Part shown: positions 1-8,549 of the stretch, in pieces
Layout: the number at the start of each line of letters is the position of its first letter
How positions within the stretch are numbered: position 1 is the stretch's first letter
Source: Lachnospiraceae bacterium
GTDB taxonomy: Bacteria; Bacillota; Clostridia; Lachnospirales; Lachnospiraceae
Direction: 5' to 3'
Assembly: GCA_017622845.1 (NCBI GenBank)
Contig: JAGAQJ010000032.1
Coordinates: 1-42,137, forward strand
Length of the DNA: 42,137 nucleotides
The notes under the pieces: model-generated
Told to the model about the DNA's origin: nothing
The model's input: only the letters and a program-made list of their open reading frames with translations
Databases searched by the model: none
Program-made: the position numbers and the translations under genes

Positions 1-180
1 CGGCGCGTCCGTGTAACGCAGGGCGTCCTTCTCCGAAAGCTGTCCGGCGGATACAAGCTGCAGCGTCAGGGTGCTGTGGCTGTTCGCCTCCTCCACGATA
101 TGGAGTTCCCTGACTGCCTCATAAGGCAGCGGGAAGTCAATAAGTATCCTGCTTAATTCTAAATATTCCCGGTCCGGCAT
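1..180 (-). CDS. VgrG-like spike protein, N-terminal fragment (runs off window)
   Basis: Only the first 60 codons are present; the gene continues beyond base 1. The ATG at 178-180 is preceded by a strong AAAGGAGGG ribosome site. The fragment (residues 15-30, PLPYEAVRELHIVEEA) lines up with the start of the complete VgrG at 1829-3226 (PIEKVLELHISHAPNT), which is the beginning of the gp27-like domain of VgrG/phage D proteins. It overlaps the end of the upstream Imm11-like gene by 22 bp, so the two are translationally close. A second VgrG next to a pentapeptide protein and an Imm11-like protein suggests a spike/cargo module. Which effector it carries cannot be seen from here. Confidence 0.65.
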   Translation of the reverse strand, partial: MPDREYLELSRILIDFPLPYEAVRELHIVEEANSHSTLTLQLVSAGQLSEKDALRYTDAP

Positions 181-731
181 AAAGCGCCCTCCTTTCCTGA
201 ACCCGAAAATGCCACAGGCTCAAATGTGATCCCTGTCATCTGTCGCCGGATCATGCTTTCTGCGACAGGCAGGGATATCACGATCCTGTATTCCAGAATA
301 TCCGCCACGCGGAATACATGGCGGTCATGGATGGGGGCATCCCTGTCCAGCACCAGCTTTTCCAGCATTCCGTTGGGATATTTTCTGCTTTCCATGCCCA
401 TGCAGCTTACAGCCTCAATGTATGGCATCCAGTAGAGCGGGGCTGTCCTGTCCTCCATGTCGTTTGCAAACAGCTGCACCCCCCTGAACTCCATCCTGGG
501 TTCATAGATCAGGAACACCCTCCTGAGTGCATCGGAAACCATAAACGCCGGTTCTTCCAGCACATCGCAGACCTCTGTCTGCTCGGAATGGTCGAAATAT
601 GCAACCTGCAGGCGTCTGATGGCATCAAAGCTTTCTTTTGGGATGCCGTTTTTGTAGATTTGGGTATCGATCTTTTGGATCTGTACCAGATTGGACAGAC
701 CGCGGTCTGCTTTCAGTTCAAAGTACCTCAT
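159..731 (-). CDS. Imm11/DUF1629-like protein
   Basis: This 190-residue protein has no signal peptide or membrane segment. The order of its motifs resembles the Imm11 (DUF1629) family: a mid-protein segment (AFMVSDALRRVFLIYEP), then a YW (residues 99-100) near a short strand, a central acidic/aromatic core, an FRVADI strand, and a C-terminal helix plus TGITFEPV strand (about residues 165-173). Imm11 proteins occur in polymorphic-toxin loci and also fused or next to secreted T6SS/VgrG cargo. Its ATGA overlap with the pentapeptide gene (728-731) and overlap with the second vgrG point to one transcriptional module. It could be an immunity protein, an adaptor or a cargo part; no toxin partner is recognised in the window. 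Family assignment is by eye. Confidence 0.5.
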   Translation of the reverse strand: MRYFELKADRGLSNLVQIQKIDTQIYKNGIPKESFDAIRRLQVAYFDHSEQTEVCDVLEEPAFMVSDALRRVFLIYEPRMEFRGVQLFANDMEDRTAPLYWMPYIEAVSCMGMESRKYPNGMLEKLVLDRDAPIHDRHVFRVADILEYRIVISLPVAESMIRRQMTGITFEPVAFSGSGKEGALCRTGNI

Positions 732-1813
732 GGATTCCCTCCTCCTTCTGCCGCTTTCACTGCTTCCTCAAAGCTTTCAGAAAGCAGGCACTCCTCTGTA
801 TGGACCGATTCCATCCGGCAGCCACGGAAATAACCTGCTGAAAAGTCACTGTCCTTCACGCCCACGCGGGTGAGGAAGCAGCCTGTGAACTCAGCATTTC
901 CGCGCGCATCCGGCAGGCTGTCCGTCTCCCCCTTCAGGAAATATGTACGCATCCCCTCCATCTGCACATCCTCAAACTTGCAGCCGTCAAACCTTGCCCC
1001 TGCAATATCCGTGTCAGAAAAGCTGCAGTTCAGAAACGTACAGCCTTCAAAGAAGGCATCCTTAAAGCTCACCGCGGCAAAGCTGCAGCTTTGGAACATA
1101 CAGGCATGAAACCTGCAGTCATCCAGAACCAGCGTGTCAAATGCCTTGTCCTCATACCATACTTCCCGGAACCGGCAGAATCTCAGGTCCGTATCTTCCT
1201 CACGGAAGAAAATATCTGTCTCCTTTCTGGATATCCATACAGGGCGCTGCCAGTCCATGTATTCGCCGAAAGAAATGCTGAAATCTTCCGCCTTCTTTAA
1301 GCTTTTGAATGCCTCTTTTTTCTCTATGTCACAGAGGTGGTACTTCACAAGGCCTGACCAGAAGTACAGGATATACCTGGATTTCCCCAGTGCATGGCTT
1401 CTGATGTAGGGCATACGTATCACGGCATTCATTCCCTGCCTTCCTGCCTCCTCATGGAGTTTTTCCAGAAGCCGGTCCCACTCCGGAAACAGCCATGGGG
1501 CTGGAAATTCCCTGAAAACCAGCGCGTCATCCATAAACGGCACTCCGGGATACGCCTCAAAGAGCAGATAGGGCGATCCGCATGCCAGCGAGGTGTAGGG
1601 AAATGAGATACAGACCGTCTGGACTTCTCCCAGCTTCCCGTTCTCCTGCAGGAAGGACAGGTTGCCGAGAAACAACTCCACGAAGCCGTTCAGCTTCCGG
1701 TTAATCTCCTCTGCATGGTCTGCCGCATGCTGCATGGCCTCTGCCATATATTCCCTGAAAACAGGGAGGTAACACTTCTCCCTGTACTGTTTTTCCCATT
1801 CCGTCCGATCCAT
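728..1813 (-). CDS. Pentapeptide-repeat protein of the VgrG module
   Basis: The protein has 361 residues from the ATG at 1813. An ATG at 1819 is less likely because it abuts the GGGAGG ribosome site. Residues about 1-210 are a helical, aromatic-rich domain I do not recognise. From about residue 215 to 335 the sequence turns into degenerate pentapeptide repeats with the A(D/N)LXX-type pattern, often with Cys or Phe at the centre (CRFHACMFQSCSF, FEGCTFLNCSF, ARFDGCKFEDVQM), predicted to form a right-handed quadrilateral beta-helix. Pentapeptide proteins occur as T6SS effectors and as VgrG/PAAR partners in the DUF2169-type group, and the position directly after vgrG fits that. No catalytic motif is evident. 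Role (adaptor or cargo) is inference. Confidence 0.55.
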   Translation of the reverse strand: MDRTEWEKQYREKCYLPVFREYMAEAMQHAADHAEEINRKLNGFVELFLGNLSFLQENGKLGEVQTVCISFPYTSLACGSPYLLFEAYPGVPFMDDALVFREFPAPWLFPEWDRLLEKLHEEAGRQGMNAVIRMPYIRSHALGKSRYILYFWSGLVKYHLCDIEKKEAFKSLKKAEDFSISFGEYMDWQRPVWISRKETDIFFREEDTDLRFCRFREVWYEDKAFDTLVLDDCRFHACMFQSCSFAAVSFKDAFFEGCTFLNCSFSDTDIAGARFDGCKFEDVQMEGMRTYFLKGETDSLPDARGNAEFTGCFLTRVGVKDSDFSAGYFRGCRMESVHTEECLLSESFEEAVKAAEGGGNP

Positions 1814-1828
1814 GTGCATCCCTCCCCG

Positions 1829-3226
1829 TCAGTTCAGAATAATATTTTTCGAGCTTACTGTTATCCCTTCATTCCGGATATCCATATAAGAGGATGCCGT
1901 TCCCACCATGACTTCGTTTTTGGCGATAATCTTTACCTCTTTCCCTCCCTGAATGTTTACCCGGGTTCCGGAAGTGATGTTAATATCCATATCCGAGACA
2001 ATCTCTATCCCGTGTTTATCACTGAGCTTCAGATAAAGTGTTCCTTCCTTGCATGTGATAGCCAGTCCCTCCGGCGTCATCAGAATTTGTTTCCCATTTA
2101 AACCGCTCCAGCATTTGTCCGTCACATTTTCACGCACGTTTTTTGCCACAGAGCTGGCAGCAAATGCATCTGCCTCGTTGCCTGATGGAAAGAACACGCG
2201 CACTTCGTCATCCTCAGCCGGCATGCTGTACCAGCCGCTTCCGTCCTGTGAGGAATATGCCGTTGAATATGGAAACCACCAGTCGCCGCCTCCGTCCGCC
2301 TCCGAGTCCACGGAGTTCAGAAATACCTTTACCTTATCTGCCTTCACATCGGTCACGATGCCGGTCATCATGCGCCCGGATGCCTGCTTGTTCTGAATCT
2401 CGGGCACACGGAAGCCAGTCTTGAGCGACAGCGAATAAGTACACTCCAGCATGCCGTCCGCCATGTCTGCCCGTACAGCACTGACTTGGGAACTGCGCCC
2501 GTTCAATGTCACGGTATCCCCCAGATACAGGTAATCATAGGAATGTACCTGCTCTGACGAAAAATCCTCTCTCAGGGCTGATGCTGCCAGTGTATTGTTG
2601 GAGGTCATCGACTGATAGTCTGCATCGCTTTTTGCGAAATCATAAGAAAAGGTCTGAATTGTCTTTGATTGTCCGGCGGGCGGAAGCCCGATATAGATCT
2701 GTGCTGTCTGTGCTATGATATTGGCGAATGCCGGCACTCCAAGCCGGGAGGCCATACGCACGATAAATTCCCAGTCTGTTTCATCACACTGCATGATCAG
2801 CGCACCAATTGGTTTGTCCGAAACCATTACGGACACAGTACCGTTCCCTGCCACAATCTGATTGAGTATCTGACCGTATGTCTTCTGTGTATTCTGGAAG
2901 GTACGGCTGCACTTTTTGGCATCCAGACGGCTGCTTGTCGTCTCTATGGAAAGGTCGATCACTGCATATTCCGGAAGCTGCTCGATGCTGAGCCTGCTGA
3001 TCACTCCATAAAAGAGCCTCCCGGGCTGTCCTTCAGCAGTTGTTGTAATCTCAATTCCTGTCGTCTCGTCTGCGCGCTCTGCAAAATCCCTTGCACTTTC
3101 ATAGGGCGCAATGCCCCTGATGTGCGCAGAACCATGTGTATTGGGCGCATGCGATATATGAAGCTCCAGCACCTTTTCAATCGGCGCGCCGTTTACTTGA
3201 ATATTTTCATAGGTAATCGTACTCAT
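1829..3226 (-). CDS. VgrG-type spike protein (gp27-gp5 fusion)
   Basis: This 465-residue protein starts at an ATG behind GAGGAGGAAG and has the layout of a contractile-machine spike. Residues 1 to about 275 form the hub-like gp27/phage-D domain. Residues 284-360 form a gp5 OB-fold (SGRMMTGIVTDV, WWFPYSTAY, DDEVRVFFPSGNE). Residues about 375-465 are a beta-prism/helix of short alternating strands (GIEIVSDMDINITSG, VNIQGGKEVKI, GITVSSKNI). This is short for VgrG (usually about 600) but near phage and eCIS spikes. It overlaps the upstream DcrB-like gene by ATGA. The spike should trimerise and be capped by the DUF4280 PAAR-like protein encoded two genes upstream. No C-terminal effector extension is present. 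Confidence 0.85.
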   Translation of the reverse strand: MSTITYENIQVNGAPIEKVLELHISHAPNTHGSAHIRGIAPYESARDFAERADETTGIEITTTAEGQPGRLFYGVISRLSIEQLPEYAVIDLSIETTSSRLDAKKCSRTFQNTQKTYGQILNQIVAGNGTVSVMVSDKPIGALIMQCDETDWEFIVRMASRLGVPAFANIIAQTAQIYIGLPPAGQSKTIQTFSYDFAKSDADYQSMTSNNTLAASALREDFSSEQVHSYDYLYLGDTVTLNGRSSQVSAVRADMADGMLECTYSLSLKTGFRVPEIQNKQASGRMMTGIVTDVKADKVKVFLNSVDSEADGGGDWWFPYSTAYSSQDGSGWYSMPAEDDEVRVFFPSGNEADAFAASSVAKNVRENVTDKCWSGLNGKQILMTPEGLAITCKEGTLYLKLSDKHGIEIVSDMDINITSGTRVNIQGGKEVKIIAKNEVMVGTASSYMDIRNEGITVSSKNIILN

Positions 3227-3864
3227 GACTGCACTTCCTCCTCTACCTGCTTTATGCGGAAGGATTTTACCATTTCCAATACGAGGGGCAGAAGCCGTTT
3301 GGCATATTTCTGGTCAAAGGTCACAGAGCCAATCAGCAGACGTCCCTCCAGCGATGTAAAAAACATGACATTATAATTCACCGAATCGATTGTCTGTGAT
3401 ACAAACTGCAGAATTGCAAGGCTGGTTCCTTCCTGTGTTATTTTTTCCTCATTCATAAAATGTGTCTTGGGTCCAATCCGGTCAATTGCATCCTTTGCAA
3501 ATTTGGTAAAGTCAAATATGCTTGCGTCCGGCATCAGGTTATTGGTCCAGTTAAACGCTGTCATAAAGTTCAGGTAGCCGTTGGAGAACACGTATCCCGG
3601 TCTGCTCCCAAGGAAATATACGCTTGCAATCTCATCTTCTGTACGGGGCGTAAAGTCCTCCGGCATCCGCATGACTGCCTTGTCTTCTATAATACTGTGG
3701 TCCCGGAAAATCACAGGAATGCCGAATATCGTGACCACCTCGTCATAGATGGACTGCTTGATTTCTTCCTCTACCACTTCCTCCGAATGGCGCACTTCCT
3801 CCAGCTTTTCCCGTTCCCTGCGTGCCTTCTGGATAAACTCATCACAAAACCCTTCTGCTCCCAT
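3223..3864 (-). CDS. DcrB/Eag-chaperone-like protein
   Basis: The 213-residue reading starts at the ATG at 3864, chosen because AGGGAGGTG lies 7 nt upstream and it begins one base after the PAAR-like gene; a longer ORF would run into that gene. Residues 5-45 are a charged helix (KARREREKLEEV). The rest resembles the DcrB/DUF1795 fold: a strand pair (GIPVIFRD), MPEDF, then a C-terminal pattern of MFFTSLEGRLLIGSVTF followed by LLPLVLEMVKSFRI. That ending is typical of T6SS EagR/EagT-like chaperones that hold effectors or PAAR proteins before loading. Genetic position between the PAAR-like protein and VgrG fits such a chaperone. The fold assignment is by eye and the function is inference. Confidence 0.45.
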   Translation of the reverse strand: MGAEGFCDEFIQKARREREKLEEVRHSEEVVEEEIKQSIYDEVVTIFGIPVIFRDHSIIEDKAVMRMPEDFTPRTEDEIASVYFLGSRPGYVFSNGYLNFMTAFNWTNNLMPDASIFDFTKFAKDAIDRIGPKTHFMNEEKITQEGTSLAILQFVSQTIDSVNYNVMFFTSLEGRLLIGSVTFDQKYAKRLLPLVLEMVKSFRIKQVEEEVQS

Positions 3865-3865
3865 A

Positions 3866-5092
3866 TCATTCACCTCCCTGCACAGGTATGTCTGACCTGC
3901 TGCATTCTGCACAATCACAGATATCCGGCTGCTTATCCGGCTTGTCCACTGTGAGCGTGATTGTACCAAGCTTTGTACGCTCTTTGCCCGAAAGTCTGTT
4001 ATCAAAGCTTTTCAATGTCATGGACTCCTCCACCAGTCCCTCCTCGTTATAGAATGAAAAGGTGCGCTCCTTCGCTTCCGCGTTCACCGGATCTGCACGA
4101 AAAGCTACACATCCGCAGTCTTTTGTCGTTGCATACATCATAATGGCTGCTTCCGCGTTCGCTGCCTCCCTGCTAATCGCCTCTATATCCGTGCCAAAGC
4201 AGTACTGCGTCCTGTAACCCTTTCGGTTCAGGGCATCAGCAATTCCAAGAGACACCGTGCCCAATTCCGGATGCTCAAGCGTTCCATAGCTTTCCATCTG
4301 CCCGGCTGCCTGCTGAAAAGTCATTTCGGTGTCAGGTTCCAATATCCTGACTGTATTATAAAGGGCAGCAGCAGCCGCGCCGACTGCGGAACTCACGCCG
4401 GATGATGACTGAATTGAGGCAGAAGCTCCTCCTTCCTGCGGCGGCATGGCGGACGCCAATGCCAGCGCAGTCTGCACTTTCTCAACTGTTTCCTCTCCAG
4501 CCTCACCCAGCTCAGCGATCTCTCCCATCGCTTCCGCCACTGCCTCATTAAAGGCTTCTCCTACCACATCCTCCGGCACTGGTGTCTGTTCATCTTCCCC
4601 TGCCTCTGCCGCTTCCTCTGCTGTTTCTTCATCTGTACTGCTTTCTTTTACAAAGGTAATCATTCCTCCATAACGACATGCGAGCTGGCTGTCCATAGTC
4701 AATGCAGGCGCCCCCTCCAAAATGCAGTCCTCATTTGCAAAAGTCCACGGCTGCGGTGTATTTGGTTTGCATTTATATGATATAATTCCCAGTTCTTCCA
4801 GCTTATCCATCACCTTATCGCCTATTGTGAATGCCATCGGTCCCATCAGGGCTTTGACCAATGTCTCGCGGAATGCCCGCTCCGGATTTTCTTCTGATTT
4901 GCAGTGTCCAAAATGTATTACATTTTTAGAAGTATGGTCATTTGCATTCATGACTGGCTGTGCATCGCAGTTTCCGCCTGCCAAAATGCCATGATCCTGA
5001 CCTACATTGATATAATTCTGCACCGTTCCCATACTGCATTCCATCTTCATAAGACGCGTGATATATTTCGGTTCGTCCTGTTCGCTTCCCAT
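3866..5092 (-). CDS. DUF4280 PAAR-like tip protein with degenerate C39-like C-terminal domain
   Basis: The product has 408 residues. The ATG at 5092 is preferred over the GTG just before it because of GGGGGG spacing. Residues about 18-150 match DUF4280, a PAAR-like spike tip: a first Cys-rich part, NVIHFGHCKSEENP, CKPNTPQPW, and a closing LACRYGGMITF. Residues about 151-222 are an acidic Ala/Glu/Gly linker. Residues about 236-384 resemble a papain-like C39-type peptidase domain (helix GAAAAALYNTVRIL, GIADALNRKGY, TFSFYNEEG). The expected catalytic Cys before the helix is Val, and the expected His before VAFR is Gly/Cys. The C-terminus ends in a CDCAEC cluster (about residue 392). The gene is one base upstream of the DcrB-like gene. 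Cargo or inactive-adaptor roles are both possible. Confidence 0.7.
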   Translation of the reverse strand: MGSEQDEPKYITRLMKMECSMGTVQNYINVGQDHGILAGGNCDAQPVMNANDHTSKNVIHFGHCKSEENPERAFRETLVKALMGPMAFTIGDKVMDKLEELGIISYKCKPNTPQPWTFANEDCILEGAPALTMDSQLACRYGGMITFVKESSTDEETAEEAAEAGEDEQTPVPEDVVGEAFNEAVAEAMGEIAELGEAGEETVEKVQTALALASAMPPQEGGASASIQSSSGVSSAVGAAAAALYNTVRILEPDTEMTFQQAAGQMESYGTLEHPELGTVSLGIADALNRKGYRTQYCFGTDIEAISREAANAEAAIMMYATTKDCGCVAFRADPVNAEAKERTFSFYNEEGLVEESMTLKSFDNRLSGKERTKLGTITLTVDKPDKQPDICDCAECSRSDIPVQGGE

Positions 5093-5117
5093 CACATCTT
5101 TCCCCCCATCCTTGTCA

Positions 5118-5894
5118 TCACTCTACCAATATGCTCCTATGCTTCTTCCCCTCTGTTCTTTTCCTGCTGCCGCCTCCTTTGACCTCGCGCAGTATGTCCA
5201 GCAGCCCTCTGTATAATTCTTCATTGTCCCCATTTCCGGTCATGTGACCGCTTCGCAGGGAGATATATGCTGTGAGCGCCTCCGCGCAGACAGGTTCCCC
5301 CCGGCTCAGTATTCCCAGACAGAAATTGATATCTGTCTGATTTTCCAGTGTGCAGGAAAGCATTTCTCTCGCAAATGCTTTGGTAAGCTCAGGGTGCAGC
5401 GTGCTGTGCCCCGGCGATGCATACTGGGCATGTACCATACTGAGCGTGTCGTATTCCGTCCCCCAGTCCTCAAAATCCTGATACCTGCAGCGCAGATATG
5501 CACCCTGCTGGAGTGTAAAGCGGCACAGTTCAATCTGCCCATCCTTTTGTACCGGATCCTCATCCAAAAATAATTCCATCTCATAGCGGATCATGGATTC
5601 CGTACGTTCTTCTCCCATATAATGAAGCTTCAGTATCCTCAGCTCATTTGTCGGTGCATAGCTGACAGGCGTCGGTTCTTTGATATAAAACACTTTTCCG
5701 TAAAACAGCACCAGACCCGGATGCACGATAATCGTATCCTTCGTTGTTGTGAGCCGGCATCCGCTGATAATCCCGTTTGCATACCCCGTATACAGAAGTT
5801 CTCCAAACCGGAAGCTGTAATCTGTAAATGCCTCCAACATCTGAGTCCGCAGCAAATATCCCTCACGGAACAGCGGAAAAATCTGTCCTATCAT
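5118..5894 (-). CDS. Baseplate- or fibre-like protein of the injection locus
   Basis: The start is the ATG at 5894 behind GGGAGGAAG; an in-frame ATG 36 bp upstream would overlap the Hsp70 gene and lacks that site. The 258-residue protein has an N-terminal region resembling the short beta modules seen in phage and eCIS baseplate or fibre-associated proteins: a tyrosine- and phenylalanine-rich helix, then NGIISGCRLTTT, TIIVHPGLVLFYGK and a further strand. This is the 'built-in start and initial-value' type of fold. The C-terminal third is helical and ends in a basic tail (KGGGSRKRTEGKKHR). I cannot name the family. It sits between the Hsp70 and PAAR-like genes and is probably co-transcribed with both. 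Confidence 0.45.
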   Translation of the reverse strand: MIGQIFPLFREGYLLRTQMLEAFTDYSFRFGELLYTGYANGIISGCRLTTTKDTIIVHPGLVLFYGKVFYIKEPTPVSYAPTNELRILKLHYMGEERTESMIRYEMELFLDEDPVQKDGQIELCRFTLQQGAYLRCRYQDFEDWGTEYDTLSMVHAQYASPGHSTLHPELTKAFAREMLSCTLENQTDINFCLGILSRGEPVCAEALTAYISLRSGHMTGNGDNEELYRGLLDILREVKGGGSRKRTEGKKHRSILVE

Positions 5895-5913
5895 AACGCT
5901 TCCTCCCTCATGC

Positions 5914-8535
5914 TTATTTCGTTCCATCAAAGAAATTCGTCATCCAGCCCTCTGTCTCAAACAGAAAGAATTTATCCGGTCCCAGCATAAGCTGCTCACC
6001 CTCTCGCAGGACAGGTACTACCATGAATCCCCACCGCTGCTCATCTGCAAGGATAAACGAACGCAGTTCCTTGTTCACAATCGTATCCACATCATCCTGA
6101 GGAATCCTACCATGATATTTCTCCACGATCTCGTCTGCCTCCACAGGACGAAATTCATCAGGGTTAAAGGAACAATTATACTTATAGCGTTCCTGCCCGT
6201 CCATATCTTTCAAGTACAGCTGCAGTGTCAAATCCGCTATGGTTCTTGCGATATATCCCTGAGTCTGCTCCCTGTCCAGACTGTGAATCAGGATGCGCTC
6301 CTCGCCGGTGTGGGTAATGGCTGTCACAATATATGGAAATGCCGCCTGTTCGCTTGTAATCGTGATATCCGCATATCCAAACCGTTTATCCCTGATATAC
6401 TTAATCGCCCCATCCAGACACATCAGCTTCAAACCATAATCTTCTTCCCCGAATGTACTTCGCTTCGACGACTCAATCACTTTCCCCGGAATAAACTCTT
6501 TGAGTGCCTCCCGGAACAGACCGATTTTGCAGGACTGACCTGTCAGCCGCATAATCGCATAGTCCTCCAGCCTGCCATCCTCATACAGCGGCTCGATAAA
6601 ACGTTTCACAAGCCGGTAAATATCCCCCTCCAGCAGACGGCTGACCTGACTGATGTTCAGATAGACAGGCGGAAACTCTTTGACCATCTGCAGCCTGTCA
6701 TCCCTTCTGACAGACAGCTTAAACCGTTCTGCCTGCACATGAATTGTGCCTGTCTCTGAGACCGGAACACTGCTGACAGCCACGCGGAGTGCCTGCTTCC
6801 TGCCATAAAATGCCTTCTTGACCTCCTCCGCCAGACTAAAAAGATAATAAAAGTTATTCATAACAGCAAAGTATTCCACGTTGCTCCTCTGTTCATAATC
6901 CTTAAAGCGCGTCGGAATCACTGCTTCTGCTTCCCGGTATGCTGCATCCAGCGGTCCGTATACACGCTCTGCCCCTTCACGGTCTATCCTTCGGAAGATG
7001 TCAGTTCCCATCTCCTCTATCATGTGTTCTATGGTTTTCTCTGCACTCTGCCCGTTTCCAGTATTCCCTAACAGACATGCAGCTGCGGTCTTGAGAAGCT
7101 CCATAATGCGGTAAGTCAGATTATTTCCTCCAAAATCCGTATCACCGTTTTCGTATGCCGTGGCAATGTTTATCCTGTATGCTACCTTCTTGTCACTGAT
7201 TGTAAAACGGCTTGAAGACAGGTCTGTAGTCCCGCCTCCGCAGTCGATAATTAATGCTTTGAATTCCTTATTATTCCGGAAATGTTTCTGTGCAATAAGC
7301 TCCGAAATGGAATTGTAGAGTACTGCCACTCCTTCATCGAGCATCCCTTCTTCCATAATCTGATACTCCGCAAGCACCTCCTTAAACAGGCGTATAAAGA
7401 GCTGTTTTTGCTTTACCGGTGCTGTCAGATGCAGACTTTTGAACCTGCATTTGAACTTCTGTGTTGCACAGGAAATGACATATTCCAGAAAAGCCTTGAT
7501 AATCTCCCTGCGTTTTACAAAGCGCCGACGTCCCTGCCTGTCCACCAGTTCTTCTTCTTTGTCCGGGTCGCTGATCCAGCGTTTGATATCATAGAATGCA
7601 CAAAACCCCTCATCAATGTAGCTGGAACGAAACAGTCTGTCCGCCTCATAGCCAAACACATACTGCACATCATTTCCATTGATATCCAGCACGCCGACCA
7701 CAGAGGGCAGAAGCGGCGTCTCCTGACCGTCCCCCCTGATATAAGTCACATAGTTTGCCTCGTTTTCTTTGAGGAGTTCCCTTGACGGGTCTCCCTCCAT
7801 CCGTTCGAGGTAGCCGGAATCCAGATAGATGCCTGCAGTGGTATTGGTCGTTCCGAAATCAATGGCAAGCGGCATGTCCATCTCCAGCAGCTCCCTCACC
7901 TGAAAATCCATAACCGGAATCTCATAAAAATCCAGATGCTCTGGGCGCAGCCTTTGATCCTTCTCGTAAAAATAATAAAACCAGTCTGACTGCGCGCGGT
8001 CCATACAGTAAAGCCGATAGTTCTTCACCGCAGATTCCCTGCATTCCATCTTCTCTGACTTGGTAAGATAAAGCCGGTCCGTCTTCCCATTACAGGTACA
8101 GAGATTGAACACGGCACAGATCTGGTTTCCGCTTACAAGGAATGCATTCGTATCGACAAGCTCCGGGCGGTATCCGATTGTCAGACCGTCCAAACAGGTA
8201 ACTGCGATTCCCTGATAGACAACTATCTTCGCACAGCCGCGCAGGGAGTGCTGCTTCCGGTTGATTCCGGACGTCCCAAGCAGCTCCTCGAGCCGTTCTA
8301 TCCCTTCCTTGCTGTACTCTGTGATAAACAGACTGTCCTTTCTCCCCCGAAACCGCATAATCTGCCGGATTAGCTCGTCTTTGTCCAAAGGCGCCTGTAT
8401 TCCATTAATAATCCGTTCCCGCCAGCAGATGTCACGCAGTTGAAATGTTGTCATAAGCTCCAATTCTGCCCTGCTATAGGTTTTTGTCTCCTTGTCCGCC
8501 CTGTCCGGCTTTAGTGTATAGGCATACCTGTCCAT
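5914..8535 (-). CDS. Hsp70/actin-fold ATPase with N-terminal SAP-like segment
   Basis: This 873-residue protein is much longer than DnaK (about 610-640). Its nucleotide-binding motifs are clear: phosphate-1 LAIDFGTTNTTAG (residues 223-235), phosphate-2 LIIDCGGGTTDLS (428-440), a GDTDFGG motif (464-470) equivalent to the GxDFGG loop, and an adenosine motif IMRLTGQS (661-668). Residues about 23-65 look like a SAP/helix-extension-helix segment (MTTFQLRDICWRE, LDKDELIRQIMRFR), and residues 95-215 are an extra beta-rich domain. A typical DnaK substrate-binding domain with lid is not evident. The ATG follows GGGGGA. With a J-domain protein in the same operon, it may remodel or disassemble the machine in place of a ClpV-type ATPase (inference). 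Confidence 0.8.
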   Translation of the reverse strand: MDRYAYTLKPDRADKETKTYSRAELELMTTFQLRDICWRERIINGIQAPLDKDELIRQIMRFRGRKDSLFITEYSKEGIERLEELLGTSGINRKQHSLRGCAKIVVYQGIAVTCLDGLTIGYRPELVDTNAFLVSGNQICAVFNLCTCNGKTDRLYLTKSEKMECRESAVKNYRLYCMDRAQSDWFYYFYEKDQRLRPEHLDFYEIPVMDFQVRELLEMDMPLAIDFGTTNTTAGIYLDSGYLERMEGDPSRELLKENEANYVTYIRGDGQETPLLPSVVGVLDINGNDVQYVFGYEADRLFRSSYIDEGFCAFYDIKRWISDPDKEEELVDRQGRRRFVKRREIIKAFLEYVISCATQKFKCRFKSLHLTAPVKQKQLFIRLFKEVLAEYQIMEEGMLDEGVAVLYNSISELIAQKHFRNNKEFKALIIDCGGGTTDLSSSRFTISDKKVAYRINIATAYENGDTDFGGNNLTYRIMELLKTAAACLLGNTGNGQSAEKTIEHMIEEMGTDIFRRIDREGAERVYGPLDAAYREAEAVIPTRFKDYEQRSNVEYFAVMNNFYYLFSLAEEVKKAFYGRKQALRVAVSSVPVSETGTIHVQAERFKLSVRRDDRLQMVKEFPPVYLNISQVSRLLEGDIYRLVKRFIEPLYEDGRLEDYAIMRLTGQSCKIGLFREALKEFIPGKVIESSKRSTFGEEDYGLKLMCLDGAIKYIRDKRFGYADITITSEQAAFPYIVTAITHTGEERILIHSLDREQTQGYIARTIADLTLQLYLKDMDGQERYKYNCSFNPDEFRPVEADEIVEKYHGRIPQDDVDTIVNKELRSFILADEQRWGFMVVPVLREGEQLMLGPDKFFLFETEGWMTNFFDGTK

Positions 8536-8549
8536 AATAAATCCCCCAT

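Noticed and set aside
318-2718. Long plus-strand ORFs opposite the pentapeptide and VgrG genes
   Set aside because: They lie antisense to genes with ribosome sites and clear family features, and their sequences are Cys/Pro/His-rich as expected of shadows.
5914-8535. Standard DnaK chaperone
   Set aside because: Length is 873 residues, the substrate-binding domain and lid are not recognisable and the N-terminus carries additional domains.
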